41,717 nt of DNA from IMG/VR virus record IMGVR_UViG_3300046811_000149, positions 1-41,717 of that record. One strand, written 5' to 3'. Both the position numbers and the translations under genes were made by a program. How positions within the stretch are numbered: the stretch's first letter is position 1; every line of letters starts with the position of its first letter. This DNA comes from a virus. Below, piece by piece: positions 30,594 to 36,469 of this stretch. The notes under the pieces were generated by a model. It was not told the DNA's origin. It ran no database searches and was given only the letters and a program-made list of their open reading frames with translations.

Positions 30594-30913
30594 TTTAAAT
30601 CGGCGCTCACCCCGGCGATCGCATCTGTCCAGGCGCCGGCCAGCTCGAGCACGAAATCGAGCTCGAGCGAGAGCAGGCCCTCGATCGTCTGCGGTACCGG
30701 CCGGCCGTCTTCGTCCTCGATGTTCCAGGACCGCAGGCACTGAGCGAACAGCTCGAGCAGCGGCCGGGCCTTGCCGATGTCGGCTGAGGCCGTATCGACC
30801 AGCCCAACCAGATCGAGGTAACCGCCGGCGCTGGTGCCGGACACCTTGACCTCGAGTCCCTCGTACTGCTCGAATTGCAGAACGTAGATCTTGGACGGCG
30901 GCGTGAATCCCAT
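30515..30913 (-). CDS. Tail assembly chaperone (G part)
   Basis: 132 aa. MGFTPPSKIYVLQFEQYEGL, 'LELFAQCLRSWNIEDEDGRP' and 'EGLLSLELDFVLELAGAW' match the short actinophage tail chaperone. Located directly between the tail tube gene and the tape measure, as expected. It contains the slippery site in codons 106-107. Confidence 0.88.
   Translation of the reverse strand: MGFTPPSKIYVLQFEQYEGLEVKVSGTSAGGYLDLVGLVDTASADIGKARPLLELFAQCLRSWNIEDEDGRPVPQTIEGLLSLELDFVLELAGAWTDAIAGVSADLKERSNSGMPSLVESIPMETLSGSQAS
30593..30599 (-). promoter_or_regulatory. Slippery heptamer T TTA AAA for -1 frameshifting
   Basis: In the zero frame the codons are GAT TTA AAA GAG, so the heptamer is exactly X XXY YYZ. Both tRNAs can re-pair after slipping back one base (TTT AAA). 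The shifted frame runs to the tape measure start. Confidence 0.9.
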
Positions 30914-30917
30914 TGTC

Positions 30918-31343
30918 CTAGGCCCAGGTCGGAACGGCGCCGTTGGCCAGAACGCCCGGGGCGGTGGTGGTGATTGCCCCGTCGGCGCCCCGCGTAAGGG
31001 CGTAGTCGGTGAACAGGCATTCGGTCGCCATCGTGTTGGCGCCGACCGAACCCGTGATGGTGATGGTGACGGTGCGCTGAACCGAGGTGCTCGGCACCGT
31101 CTTGAATACGGTGTGAAAACCGGTTGAAGCGTCGTCCTGGAAACCGACGCCGTTCAGCGTCACCGAGAAGTCGGCCAGCAGCAGCAAGCGCTCGATCGCG
31201 CTCTTGTCGACGCCGGTCACATCCTGCACCGCGCGCGGAACGGCGAACTGAAAATCACTCACGCCGGTACGGATATCGCGCACCGTGCCGGCGGAGTCGT
31301 CCACCGACAGAGCGGTCAATCCGAGGCCTGAAGTCTTGGCCAT
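30918..31343 (-). CDS. Tail tube protein candidate (141 aa)
   Basis: MAKTSGLGLTALSVDDSAGT, 'DIRTGVSDFQFAVPRAVQDV', 'DKSAIERLLLLADFSVTLNG' and later 'ATECLFTDYALTRGADGAIT': a beta-rich tube-type subunit. GAAGGGG site. It lies immediately before the chaperone, the usual place for the major tail protein. A second protein with the same MAK-S/T-SGLG start is encoded two genes upstream. Confidence 0.75.
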   Translation of the reverse strand: MAKTSGLGLTALSVDDSAGTVRDIRTGVSDFQFAVPRAVQDVTGVDKSAIERLLLLADFSVTLNGVGFQDDASTGFHTVFKTVPSTSVQRTVTITITGSVGANTMATECLFTDYALTRGADGAITTTAPGVLANGAVPTWA

Positions 31344-31346
31344 CGT

Positions 31347-31793
31347 CTACCCCTTCTCAATCTGCTGTGCGGCCGAAACGGTCGCTTCCTGGAAATGCTC
31401 GGCCCAGTCCTCAGGCCGGGTGTGGACGCGCCGCTCGCCGGTCGGGTTCCCCCGCCAGTCCCCCGCCCGGACGACGAACAGGTCCGGGATGTCGGGACGG
31501 CGCAACTGGCGGTGCGTGGACGCCTTGAAACACGGCGTGCCGGGCGGGAACAGAAACTCTCGCTCGGCCTGGTCGACAGCCGTGGTCTCGGTATACGGTC
31601 GCCCGCTACCCAGCACAGCGGAAACCATCGCCTGGTTGGCGACCGGTACCCGCGTGATCCAGCCGAGCCGCCAGGCCTCGCAGTCGATGTCCTCGCACGT
31701 GGCCGGCACCCAGGCGTCGGGCGCCCGTGGCCGGCGGATCGCGAACGTCTGATAGGCCGCCGCCGGTCCCTGAGGTTCGATCCGGAACACCAT
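31347..31793 (-). CDS. 148-aa protein of unknown function between two tail-tube-like genes
   Basis: MVFRIEPQGPAAAYQTFAIR, 'VPATCEDIDCEAWRLGW', 'GTPCFKASTHRQLRRPDIPD' and 'HTRPEDWAEHFQEAT'. The pattern of a short N-terminal strand pair, 'CEDIDCEAW' and an F-P-P-G-x-x-C motif is familiar from actinophage tail regions, but I cannot name a function. Single-nt overlap upstream; 3-base gap downstream. Confidence 0.78.
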   Translation of the reverse strand: MVFRIEPQGPAAAYQTFAIRRPRAPDAWVPATCEDIDCEAWRLGWITRVPVANQAMVSAVLGSGRPYTETTAVDQAEREFLFPPGTPCFKASTHRQLRRPDIPDLFVVRAGDWRGNPTGERRVHTRPEDWAEHFQEATVSAAQQIEKG

Positions 31794-32536
31794 CAGAATG
31801 TAATTCCAGCCGTGTCATTCTTCGACACCTGGACGGCGAACACGGCGTTACTGAAGGTGCCCGTAGTGATCGCCCGAACGTACCGGCGGATCGTCTGGGT
31901 GTTGGCGGTGGCGATTCGCTGGCTGGTGATGCCGGTCGCGGCGGTGAATGAGACACCGCCTCCGATCGCGGCGAACGTCGAGTTGTCGGCCGAGTCCTGG
32001 AGCGTGACCGTGACACTGGTACCGGTGAAAGCGAACACGTGCAGCCAGGCCTGTAGGCCGAACGCTGCGCTGGCCAAGGTGTCGAGCCCGGTCGCCGGCG
32101 ACGTCGCGGTGGTGTCGGTGCGCTGGCCGGCTGTCAGCTGAAGTCCCCATTCCAGCCCGAACCCATTCGCCTGGGTATCGACGTTGAAAATCAGCGAGCC
32201 GTCCGAGCCGCGCTGCGGGTCGTAGTTGATCTGCTTGGCGATGTGGCTGGCGGCGGCATTGCCCTGGGTGGTGCCGCGGAAGTAGGTCACGATCTGGTCG
32301 GCGGTCGGCAGCAGTTTCAGCCGGGAGTGAGCCTGGTTGGCCGAGTCGTTGAAGAATGCGGAGAAGCCGAGCCCGCCGTCCCGCAGCCCGCCGAGCCGCT
32401 CATACGCCGAGCTGGTGATACCGGTGACATCGAGCGTGGCCGGACCACCGTGCACGTTCGACAACGAACCGATGTCGCCGGAGACGTCATATCCGCTGAC
32501 GAACAGCCGGTCGCCTAGCCCGGAACTCTTAGCCAT
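31793..32536 (-). CDS. Major tail protein candidate (247 aa)
   Basis: MAKSSGLGDRLFVSGYDVSG, 'TLDVTGITSSAYERLGGLRD', 'LGFSAFFNDSANQAHSRLKL' and 'DQIVTYFRGTTQGNAAASHI'. The layout fits an actinophage tail tube or sheath-less tube subunit, with a C-terminal beta sandwich ('TVTLQDSADNSTFAAIGG'). Good AGGAG site. Which of the two MAK-S/T-SGLG proteins is the main tube is not decidable from sequence. Confidence 0.75.
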   Translation of the reverse strand: MAKSSGLGDRLFVSGYDVSGDIGSLSNVHGGPATLDVTGITSSAYERLGGLRDGGLGFSAFFNDSANQAHSRLKLLPTADQIVTYFRGTTQGNAAASHIAKQINYDPQRGSDGSLIFNVDTQANGFGLEWGLQLTAGQRTDTTATSPATGLDTLASAAFGLQAWLHVFAFTGTSVTVTLQDSADNSTFAAIGGGVSFTAATGITSQRIATANTQTIRRYVRAITTGTFSNAVFAVQVSKNDTAGITF

Positions 32537-32548
32537 AGTGGTTGTCTC

Positions 32549-33010
32549 CTAAGGGGTCTGGGTAAAGACGTCATCGACGATGACAGGAACGGTGACCACC
32601 ATGACCCGGTACAGCACACCGTCCTGATTCAGATATCCCGCCCGGGCGGCCAGGGGCGCCCCGTAGGCGCCCAATAAGTCGACCTGGTCCGCGAACCCGC
32701 CGAGCTGGAAATCTCCGCTGTAGGCCAGGACCAGGCTCGCGGCGGCGACCATCACGGCGGGGTCGATGTCGTCTTGCCGCTCGCCGAGCATGTTGGTCCC
32801 GATCCGGATCGAGTACTCGACCCGGATCGCGGTGGCGGTCAGGCCGGAGCGCCCCGCGGCCACGCCGATCTCCTGGACCCAGAGCGCCGCGTACACCCCG
32901 TTGCCGGGGGAGGCCTTAGGTTCGTGACCGGCCACGTTGTCGAACAGGCCGGAAGCCAGCGCGTGGCTCAGCAGGGTGTCCCGCAGCCCGATCACGTTGA
33001 GCGCGGTCAT
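32549..33010 (-). CDS. Tail terminator / head-tail connector (153 aa)
   Basis: ATG at 33010 overlaps the previous stop (ATGA); the upstream frame is a shadow. MTALNVIGLRDTLLSHALAS, 'YAALWVQEIGVAAGRSGL' and 'IRVEYSIRIGTNMLGE' look like a tail-terminator fold. Position just before the tail tube genes supports that role. Confidence 0.7.
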   Translation of the reverse strand: MTALNVIGLRDTLLSHALASGLFDNVAGHEPKASPGNGVYAALWVQEIGVAAGRSGLTATAIRVEYSIRIGTNMLGERQDDIDPAVMVAAASLVLAYSGDFQLGGFADQVDLLGAYGAPLAARAGYLNQDGVLYRVMVVTVPVIVDDVFTQTP

Positions 33011-33387
33011 CCCAGCCGGCCCAGGTTGCGCGCGACGACACGGGCCACGATGGCCGGTGCCAGCTTCTGGGCGACCTGGGTCGCCTTGCGGAACGAGGCG
33101 TACCCCTTGAAACGCGTCGTGGCGTTGCGTGAGCTGGTGCCCTCGAGCCACGGTCCGTAGACGATCCCGCGATCGTGCACCACCACGAACGCCCCGCGGT
33201 GCTGCTGAGTGATCTGGGTTTCGTAGTAGGGCGTCGGGTGCTTGATCGATCCGTCCAGGAAGAAATGCACCCGCTCCAGCACCGCCCCGGCGACCAGCAC
33301 CTGAGCCTGATCGACGATGTCCGACATCGCCGCGTCGAACCGGGCGTCGAACAGGGGGCCGCTGAAATGCACCGTCGAGTCCACCAT
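33007..33387 (-). CDS. Head-tail connector, HK97 gp10-like tail completion (126 aa)
   Basis: MVDSTVHFSGPLFDARFDAA, a helix, then 'HPTPYYETQITQQHRGAFVV', 'DRGIVYGPWLEGTSSRN' and a basic C-terminal helix. 'YGPWLEGTSSRN' is common in actinophage connector/tail-completion proteins. TGATG coupling to the adaptor upstream. Confidence 0.75.
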   Translation of the reverse strand: MVDSTVHFSGPLFDARFDAAMSDIVDQAQVLVAGAVLERVHFFLDGSIKHPTPYYETQITQQHRGAFVVVHDRGIVYGPWLEGTSSRNATTRFKGYASFRKATQVAQKLAPAIVARVVARNLGRLG

Positions 33388-34433
33388 CAGACAGCCCTGA
33401 TCCGGGCGGAGCGGATCAGGCCCCCGACCTGGTCGCGAAGATCGTTCAGCCCCGGGCCGGAGCCGATCGTGCGGGCGTTGTCACCGCTACCGGCCGTCCG
33501 GGCGTAACCGGCAAGGCCCTGCTGCACCTCGACCAGCGACTCGGCCACCGCCAGGGATCGAATCTGACTGGGCACGGTGTTACGGCGGATCGCCGCGGCG
33601 TCCAGGTGCGTGGCCGCGGTCGAGCCGTTCGCGCCCCGGATCACGCTCAGAGTGCGGGGCGAGTAGATCGTCGAGCCGGTGTGCGTGGCCAGCACGGTGC
33701 CGTTGACCGACCGCTCGACCAGCAGCGTGTTACCCGCAATGTCGACAATCGCCATTGCCTCGGCGTCCAGCAGGATCGTTTCCCCGACGTGGTAGGCCGA
33801 GCCGGTCGTGACCACCACGCTGGTGCCGGCCGCGCTGGCGGTGAGCGGAGTCTGGAGCGTCTGGCCGGTGCTGACCTGGGAGCGGCCTGTTATCACCAGG
33901 CGCTCGGTGTCAATCAGCAGCAGGTCGCCGACACCGACCAGCGAGCCGTCAGAGACCGTGAGCGCGGTGGCCGACGTCGAGACCACGGCGCCGGACAACG
34001 CGCCGGCGGCCTGGGTGGTGTCCGCGTATCCCCACAGGCCGGTGATCGAGATGGCGCGCTGCTCGCTGGGCCCGGCGCTGAACCCCTGGCTGCTGCGCAG
34101 GTCGATCTCCAGGTGGGTGTACGGCGGGCCATACTTCTGTGGCTCGAGCAGGTAGCTGGTGATCGCCGTGCCGCCGGACGTCACCGTCGTGGCCGAGATG
34201 AGCTCGTTGGCGTCCAGCCACAGGCGCCAGCTGCGGGCTGAGCTGCTGCGGTCGGGCCAGTCGAAGTAGAGCTGAGCTGTGTAGGGCAGGAAGGTCCGGT
34301 TGCACCGTTGGTCGATGTTCTCGGTGGCGGTCTCGATGGCCCGATCGATCTGAGGGTAGGCGCGCGGTTGCGCCAGCTGCTGCAAGGTCGACAGGACGTC
34401 TTCCCTGGTGCAATACGTGGCATGACTCAGCAT
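33387..34433 (-). CDS. Head-tail adaptor with inserted beta-sandwich repeats
   Basis: 348 aa from the ATG at 34433 (AGAGGG site); a GTG at 34481 would add 16 residues but has no site. The first ~140 residues ('HATYCTREDVLSTLQQLA', 'IDRAIETATENIDQRCNR') are a normal adaptor. Then about 150 residues of tandem beta motifs ('GVGDLLLIDTERLVITG', 'VGETILLDAEAMAIVDIAG', 'LLVERSVNGTVLATHTGS') are inserted before the C-terminal helices. Standard adaptors are far shorter. The insert resembles the C-terminus of the large tail protein. Confidence 0.75.
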   Translation of the reverse strand: MLSHATYCTREDVLSTLQQLAQPRAYPQIDRAIETATENIDQRCNRTFLPYTAQLYFDWPDRSSSARSWRLWLDANELISATTVTSGGTAITSYLLEPQKYGPPYTHLEIDLRSSQGFSAGPSEQRAISITGLWGYADTTQAAGALSGAVVSTSATALTVSDGSLVGVGDLLLIDTERLVITGRSQVSTGQTLQTPLTASAAGTSVVVTTGSAYHVGETILLDAEAMAIVDIAGNTLLVERSVNGTVLATHTGSTIYSPRTLSVIRGANGSTAATHLDAAAIRRNTVPSQIRSLAVAESLVEVQQGLAGYARTAGSGDNARTIGSGPGLNDLRDQVGGLIRSARIRAV

Positions 34434-34503
34434 CAAACGGGCCCTCTGCTTTCGGATGGTCCTGAGGTCAGCGTACGGCACGGCGGGCTCGGTGATCAGT
34501 ACC

Positions 34504-34529
34504 GACTTATTTTAGTTGATAACTCAAGT
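34504..34529 (-). promoter_or_regulatory. Motif 2 copy upstream of the head-tail/tail operon
   Basis: ACTTGAGT followed by TATCAACTAAAATAAGTC on the minus strand, 71 bases before the adaptor ATG. It is one of five copies and the only one directly upstream of structural genes, so it may be, or overlap, the late promoter. No standard -10/-35 pair is convincing here. Confidence 0.55.
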
Positions 34530-34540
34530 TTTACGACCGG

Positions 34541-34576
34541 CTGGCAAAACGACGAACGCCCCGCCGTAGCGGGGCG
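34541..34576 (-). terminator. Terminator of the 79-aa leaderless gene
   Basis: CGCCCCGC and GCGGGGCG (34557-34576) with a 4-base loop; on the minus strand it is followed by TTCGTCGTTTTG. It separates the leaderless gene from the structural operon. Confidence 0.8.
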
Positions 34577-34592
34577 CGTGGTCGGGCGGTGG

Positions 34593-34832
34593 TTAGTGGT
34601 GCAGCTCGGTCCAGCTGGCCCGGAGCCTGGAGCAGGACTCCAGCTCCGTGGTCCCGGCGTGCACTCCCTGAGTGACCGGCACCGCCAGAGTGAAGTCCAT
34701 CCACTGGTCCCGGCGAGTAATCCGGGTGATGGTGGCGACCTTGCCGGCCCAGTTAGCGATCTTGTCTCCTAGCTCCAAGTCCCCCACGATGATCGGCGTG
34801 GTGTCTGCGGTGGTGCTCTGTGTCGTTGTCAT
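34593..34832 (-). CDS. 79-aa small beta protein, third member of the MTT-x-QS family, leaderless
   Basis: MTTTQSTTADTTPIIVGDLE then 'LGDKIANWAGKVATITRITR': the same start and 'L-x-GD-x-I' core as the proteins at 19316 and 19530. It is a single-gene unit with its own operator-promoter and terminator, oriented with the structural genes. Function unknown. Its promoter shares operators with the early region, so it is probably co-regulated with the 19316 gene. Confidence 0.78.
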   Translation of the reverse strand: MTTTQSTTADTTPIIVGDLELGDKIANWAGKVATITRITRRDQWMDFTLAVPVTQGVHAGTTELESCSRLRASWTELHH

Positions 34833-34868
34833 AGCTCTAGTATGTCGCTACTTGTCTCAACTTGTCAA
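34833..34868 (-). promoter_or_regulatory. Operator and leaderless promoter of the 79-aa gene
   Basis: Minus strand: TTGACA (34868-34863), 18-bp spacer, CATACT (34844-34839), six bases, ATG at 34832. On the plus strand two perfect ACTTGTC heptamers (34850-34856 and 34860-34866) are 10 bp apart. No Shine-Dalgarno sequence. Confidence 0.68.
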
Positions 34869-34901
34869 TCCCTCAGCTGGATGAATTCACGGGCCAGGGC
34901 A

Positions 34902-34927
34902 GGCTTAATTTAGTTGCCATTGCAAGT
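34902..34927 (-). promoter_or_regulatory. Motif 2 copy, divergent region of the cassette
   Basis: Minus strand ACTTGCAATGG then CAACTAAATTAAGCC, one mismatch from the other copies at the 3' end. It lies between the two divergent promoters at 34833 and 34968. Confidence 0.5.
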
Positions 34928-34959
34928 AGACCCGCCTAAAGAATCTTGGTAATTGGGCA

Positions 34960-34996
34960 GGAAAGTGTAGACAAGTAGAGACAGGCTTGCTATAAT
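34960..34996 (+). promoter_or_regulatory. Strong sigma-70-type promoter of the plus-strand cassette
   Basis: TAGACA (34968-34973), 17-bp spacer and a perfect TATAAT (34991-34996), the best promoter in the window. GACAAGT (34970-34976) and a weaker GGAAAGT 10 bp before it are the reverse complement of the ACTTGwC operator pair, overlapping the -35. The leader carries ACACCAACA (35016-35024) and AAAGG. Confidence 0.75.
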
Positions 34997-35037
34997 TATA
35001 GTATAAGGAAGAGGGACACCAACAGAAAGGCAAGAAA

Positions 35038-35241
35038 ATGACCAAGTACATCGTCCGGGCAGCGCAGGCAGTAAAGGCCGGAGCCACCGACGCCGAGCTT
35101 CTCCCCCTGGTGCAGGCCATCCGGAGCGAGACCAATCTCCGCCAGAGGATGAACAACAGCAGCGACATCAAGGCGATGAAGATCTTCCTCGCCACCAAGA
35201 GCATCGCCGCTTTCAAGGCTTACGTCGCCGAGAACTTCTGA
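35038..35241 (+). CDS. 67-aa helical protein driven by the strong cassette promoter
   Basis: MTKYIVRAAQAVKAGATDAE, then 'LLPLVQAIRSETNLRQRM', 'SDIKAMKIFLATKSIAAFK'. Basic, helical and Lys-rich, unlike the Arg-rich usage of neighbours. Single-gene unit with its own promoter and terminator, so highly expressed and probably early. Unknown function; a host-directed inhibitor or a DNA-binding protein would be reasonable guesses, not shown. Confidence 0.8.
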   Translation: MTKYIVRAAQAVKAGATDAELLPLVQAIRSETNLRQRMNNSSDIKAMKIFLATKSIAAFKAYVAENF

Positions 35242-35246
35242 AGGAC

Positions 35247-35271
35247 AGGGCCCCGGGAGGGGCCTTTCCTT
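35247..35271 (+). terminator. Rho-independent terminator of the 67-aa gene
   Basis: GGCCCC-GGGA-GGGGCC stem-loop (35249-35264) followed by TTTCCTT, six bases after the stop. Confidence 0.85.
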
Positions 35272-35283
35272 CTGCCTGGAATT

Positions 35284-35309
35284 ACTTGCTACTTCAACTA
35301 AATTAAGTC
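35284..35309 (+). promoter_or_regulatory. Motif 2 copy, first of a tandem pair
   Basis: ACTTGCTACTT then CAACTAAATTAAGTC. The core ACTAAATTAAGT is an imperfect palindrome (10 of 12 positions). The second copy starts 35 bp downstream. Confidence 0.6.
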
Positions 35310-35318
35310 AGCTAGGTA

Positions 35319-35344
35319 ACTTGCGTTATCAACTAAATTAAGTC
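35319..35344 (+). promoter_or_regulatory. Motif 2 copy, second of a tandem pair
   Basis: ACTTGCGT then TATCAACTAAATTAAGTC. With its neighbour it fills the space between the terminator at 35247 and the leader of the next gene, where the promoter of that gene must lie. Confidence 0.6.
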
Positions 35345-35432
35345 CGGCTCGGCCCCAGTGTTAAGTACGGCCAAGTTAAGACAGATCGGTGATAGGCTGA
35401 ACGCTCACACCAACACAGGACGGGGTTTCCAC

Positions 35433-35693
35433 ATGGCTCAGAACATCGACGAGTGCAAGGAACTGATCGCGGACGTGATCACGAAGATCGGCGAGGTAGG
35501 CACGCTGGTCCAGGAAGTCAAGGAGTGGGCCGACGGGACTCAAGCCACGATGGCCGAGCTCATCGGCACCGAGTCGGAGGTCTTCAGGACGGTGCTGGCC
35601 AGCTCCGAGAAAGCGGACGTCGTGGCCGGTCTGGTGGCCGGCCTCGGCGTAGAGGCGGAGTACCTGCAAGAGCACCTGACGGCCATCTCCTGA
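35433..35693 (+). CDS. 86-aa helical protein, first of a three-gene unit
   Basis: ATG at 35433; an in-frame ATG 75 bases upstream lies in the control region and is rejected. MAQNIDECKELIADVITKIG, 'EVGTLVQEVKEWADGTQATM' then 'SEKADVVAGLVAGLGVEAEY': two long helices with a W-x2-G turn. The leader has ACACCAACA (35407-35415). TGATG coupling to the next gene, which has a similar MAQ start and size. Unknown function. Confidence 0.78.
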   Translation: MAQNIDECKELIADVITKIGEVGTLVQEVKEWADGTQATMAELIGTESEVFRTVLASSEKADVVAGLVAGLGVEAEYLQEHLTAIS

Positions 35694-35971
35694 TGGCGCA
35701 GCTGGACGGACTCGCCGCCGAACAGCGAGCGGCGGTCGAGCACTGCCGCGAGCAGCTGAAGATCTTCATCACCGGAATGACCACGGCCCGTGGCTTCACC
35801 GAGGAAACGGTGAAGTGGGCCGCTGAGAAAGGGTTCGGCAAGAATTCGGGCCTGTTCTTCACCGCCGCCCAATCAGCAATGGCGGCTGGTGATGACGCGG
35901 TCCTGGCCTTGACCCAGGCGGAGGAAAAGCTCGAGCTGTTCAGCAGGGCCCTGTACGACATGGGAGCCTGA
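35693..35971 (+). CDS. 92-aa helical protein
   Basis: ATG in a TGATG overlap; the frame upstream is a shadow. MAQLDGLAAEQRAAVEHCRE, 'FITGMTTARGFTEETVKWAA', 'KFSGLF'-like 'KNSGLFFTAAQSAMAAG', 'AEEKLELFSRALYDMGA'. Helical pair with the preceding protein, perhaps a heterodimer (inference from size, order and coupling). Confidence 0.75.
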   Translation: MAQLDGLAAEQRAAVEHCREQLKIFITGMTTARGFTEETVKWAAEKGFGKNSGLFFTAAQSAMAAGDDAVLALTQAEEKLELFSRALYDMGA

Positions 35972-36211
35972 GTGAGCCTGCTGGTGGTCCTGGCCGGTAT
36001 GTCGGTCGGCTGCATCTGTGGCATCGGCATCGGGTACGCCTACGGGTGGACCAGGGGCCACGTAGTGGGCTCACGCTACGGGCAGGACCGAGTTCGCCGG
36101 TCGGCTGAACTGTGGCAGGAGCTGGCCTCGGGCACGAGCTACGCGGTGGCGATGGTGCCCCACGGCGGTCAAGGGCACGTGTGCACCTCAAGGTGTTATC
36201 CGAGCAGGTAG
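35972..36211 (+). CDS. 79-aa membrane protein ending the cassette
   Basis: GTG start directly after the previous stop. N-terminal hydrophobic segment 'LLVVLAGMSVGCICGIGIGY' (residues 3-22), then a basic helix and a Cys-containing tail ('GHVCTSRCYPSR'). Probably inner-membrane with the bulk in the cytoplasm. With the two helical proteins it could form a membrane-associated complex, for example for exclusion of other phages; not shown. Confidence 0.75.
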   Translation: MSLLVVLAGMSVGCICGIGIGYAYGWTRGHVVGSRYGQDRVRRSAELWQELASGTSYAVAMVPHGGQGHVCTSRCYPSR

Positions 36212-36214
36212 ACG

Positions 36215-36250
36215 AAACGCCCCCGGCTTCCGGCCGGGGGCGTTTCCTTG
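36215..36250. terminator. Bidirectional 13-bp-stem terminator
   Basis: AAACGCCCCCGGC and GCCGGGGGCGTTT form a perfect stem with a 5-base loop, giving a T-run in each direction. It ends the plus-strand cassette 3 bases after its stop and faces the end of the leftward head operon at 36290. Confidence 0.9.
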
Positions 36251-36260
36251 ATCACTATCT

Positions 36261-36286
36261 ACTTGACCTATCAACTAAAATAAGTC
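36261..36286 (+). promoter_or_regulatory. Motif 2 copy between convergent genes
   Basis: ACTTGACC then TATCAACTAAAATAAGTC, between the bidirectional terminator and the 59-aa gene stop. A promoter would make little sense in this place, which argues that motif 2 is a protein-binding site with another role, or marks a cassette boundary. Confidence 0.6.
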
Positions 36287-36289
36287 AGG

Positions 36290-36469
36290 TCACTGGTACG
36301 GGTTCTCGGCCAACGCCCCGGCGGCGAACCGCTCGCCGTCGAACGGGCAGTAGAGCTGGCCGTCCGGCCCGGTCCGTAGCGGCTCACCGTCGTTCGGGCA
36401 GGCCACCAGCGGAGCCAGGCGGGCATCTGCCGCCTCGGCCTGCATCGCTAGCAGCTGGTACCAGCTCAC
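36290..36469 (-). CDS. 59-aa protein with two Cys pairs' worth of spacing (MSWYQLL family)
   Basis: GTG at 36469 overlaps the previous stop (GTGA). MSWYQLLAMQAEAADARLAP then 'ACPNDGEPLRTGPDGQLYCPFDGERF': C-P-N-D-G-E-P-L...G-x-L-Y/F-C-P-x-D-G is a small motif found in many actinophage head regions. The two Cys are far apart and may bind metal in a dimer. Last gene of the head block before the inverted cassette. Confidence 0.8.
   Translation of the reverse strand: MSWYQLLAMQAEAADARLAPLVACPNDGEPLRTGPDGQLYCPFDGERFAAGALAENPYQ

Noticed and set aside
30375-30740. Independent 121-aa gene upstream of the tape measure
   Set aside because: Its first part is a shadow; the protein-like part begins exactly at the slippery heptamer, so it is a frameshift product.
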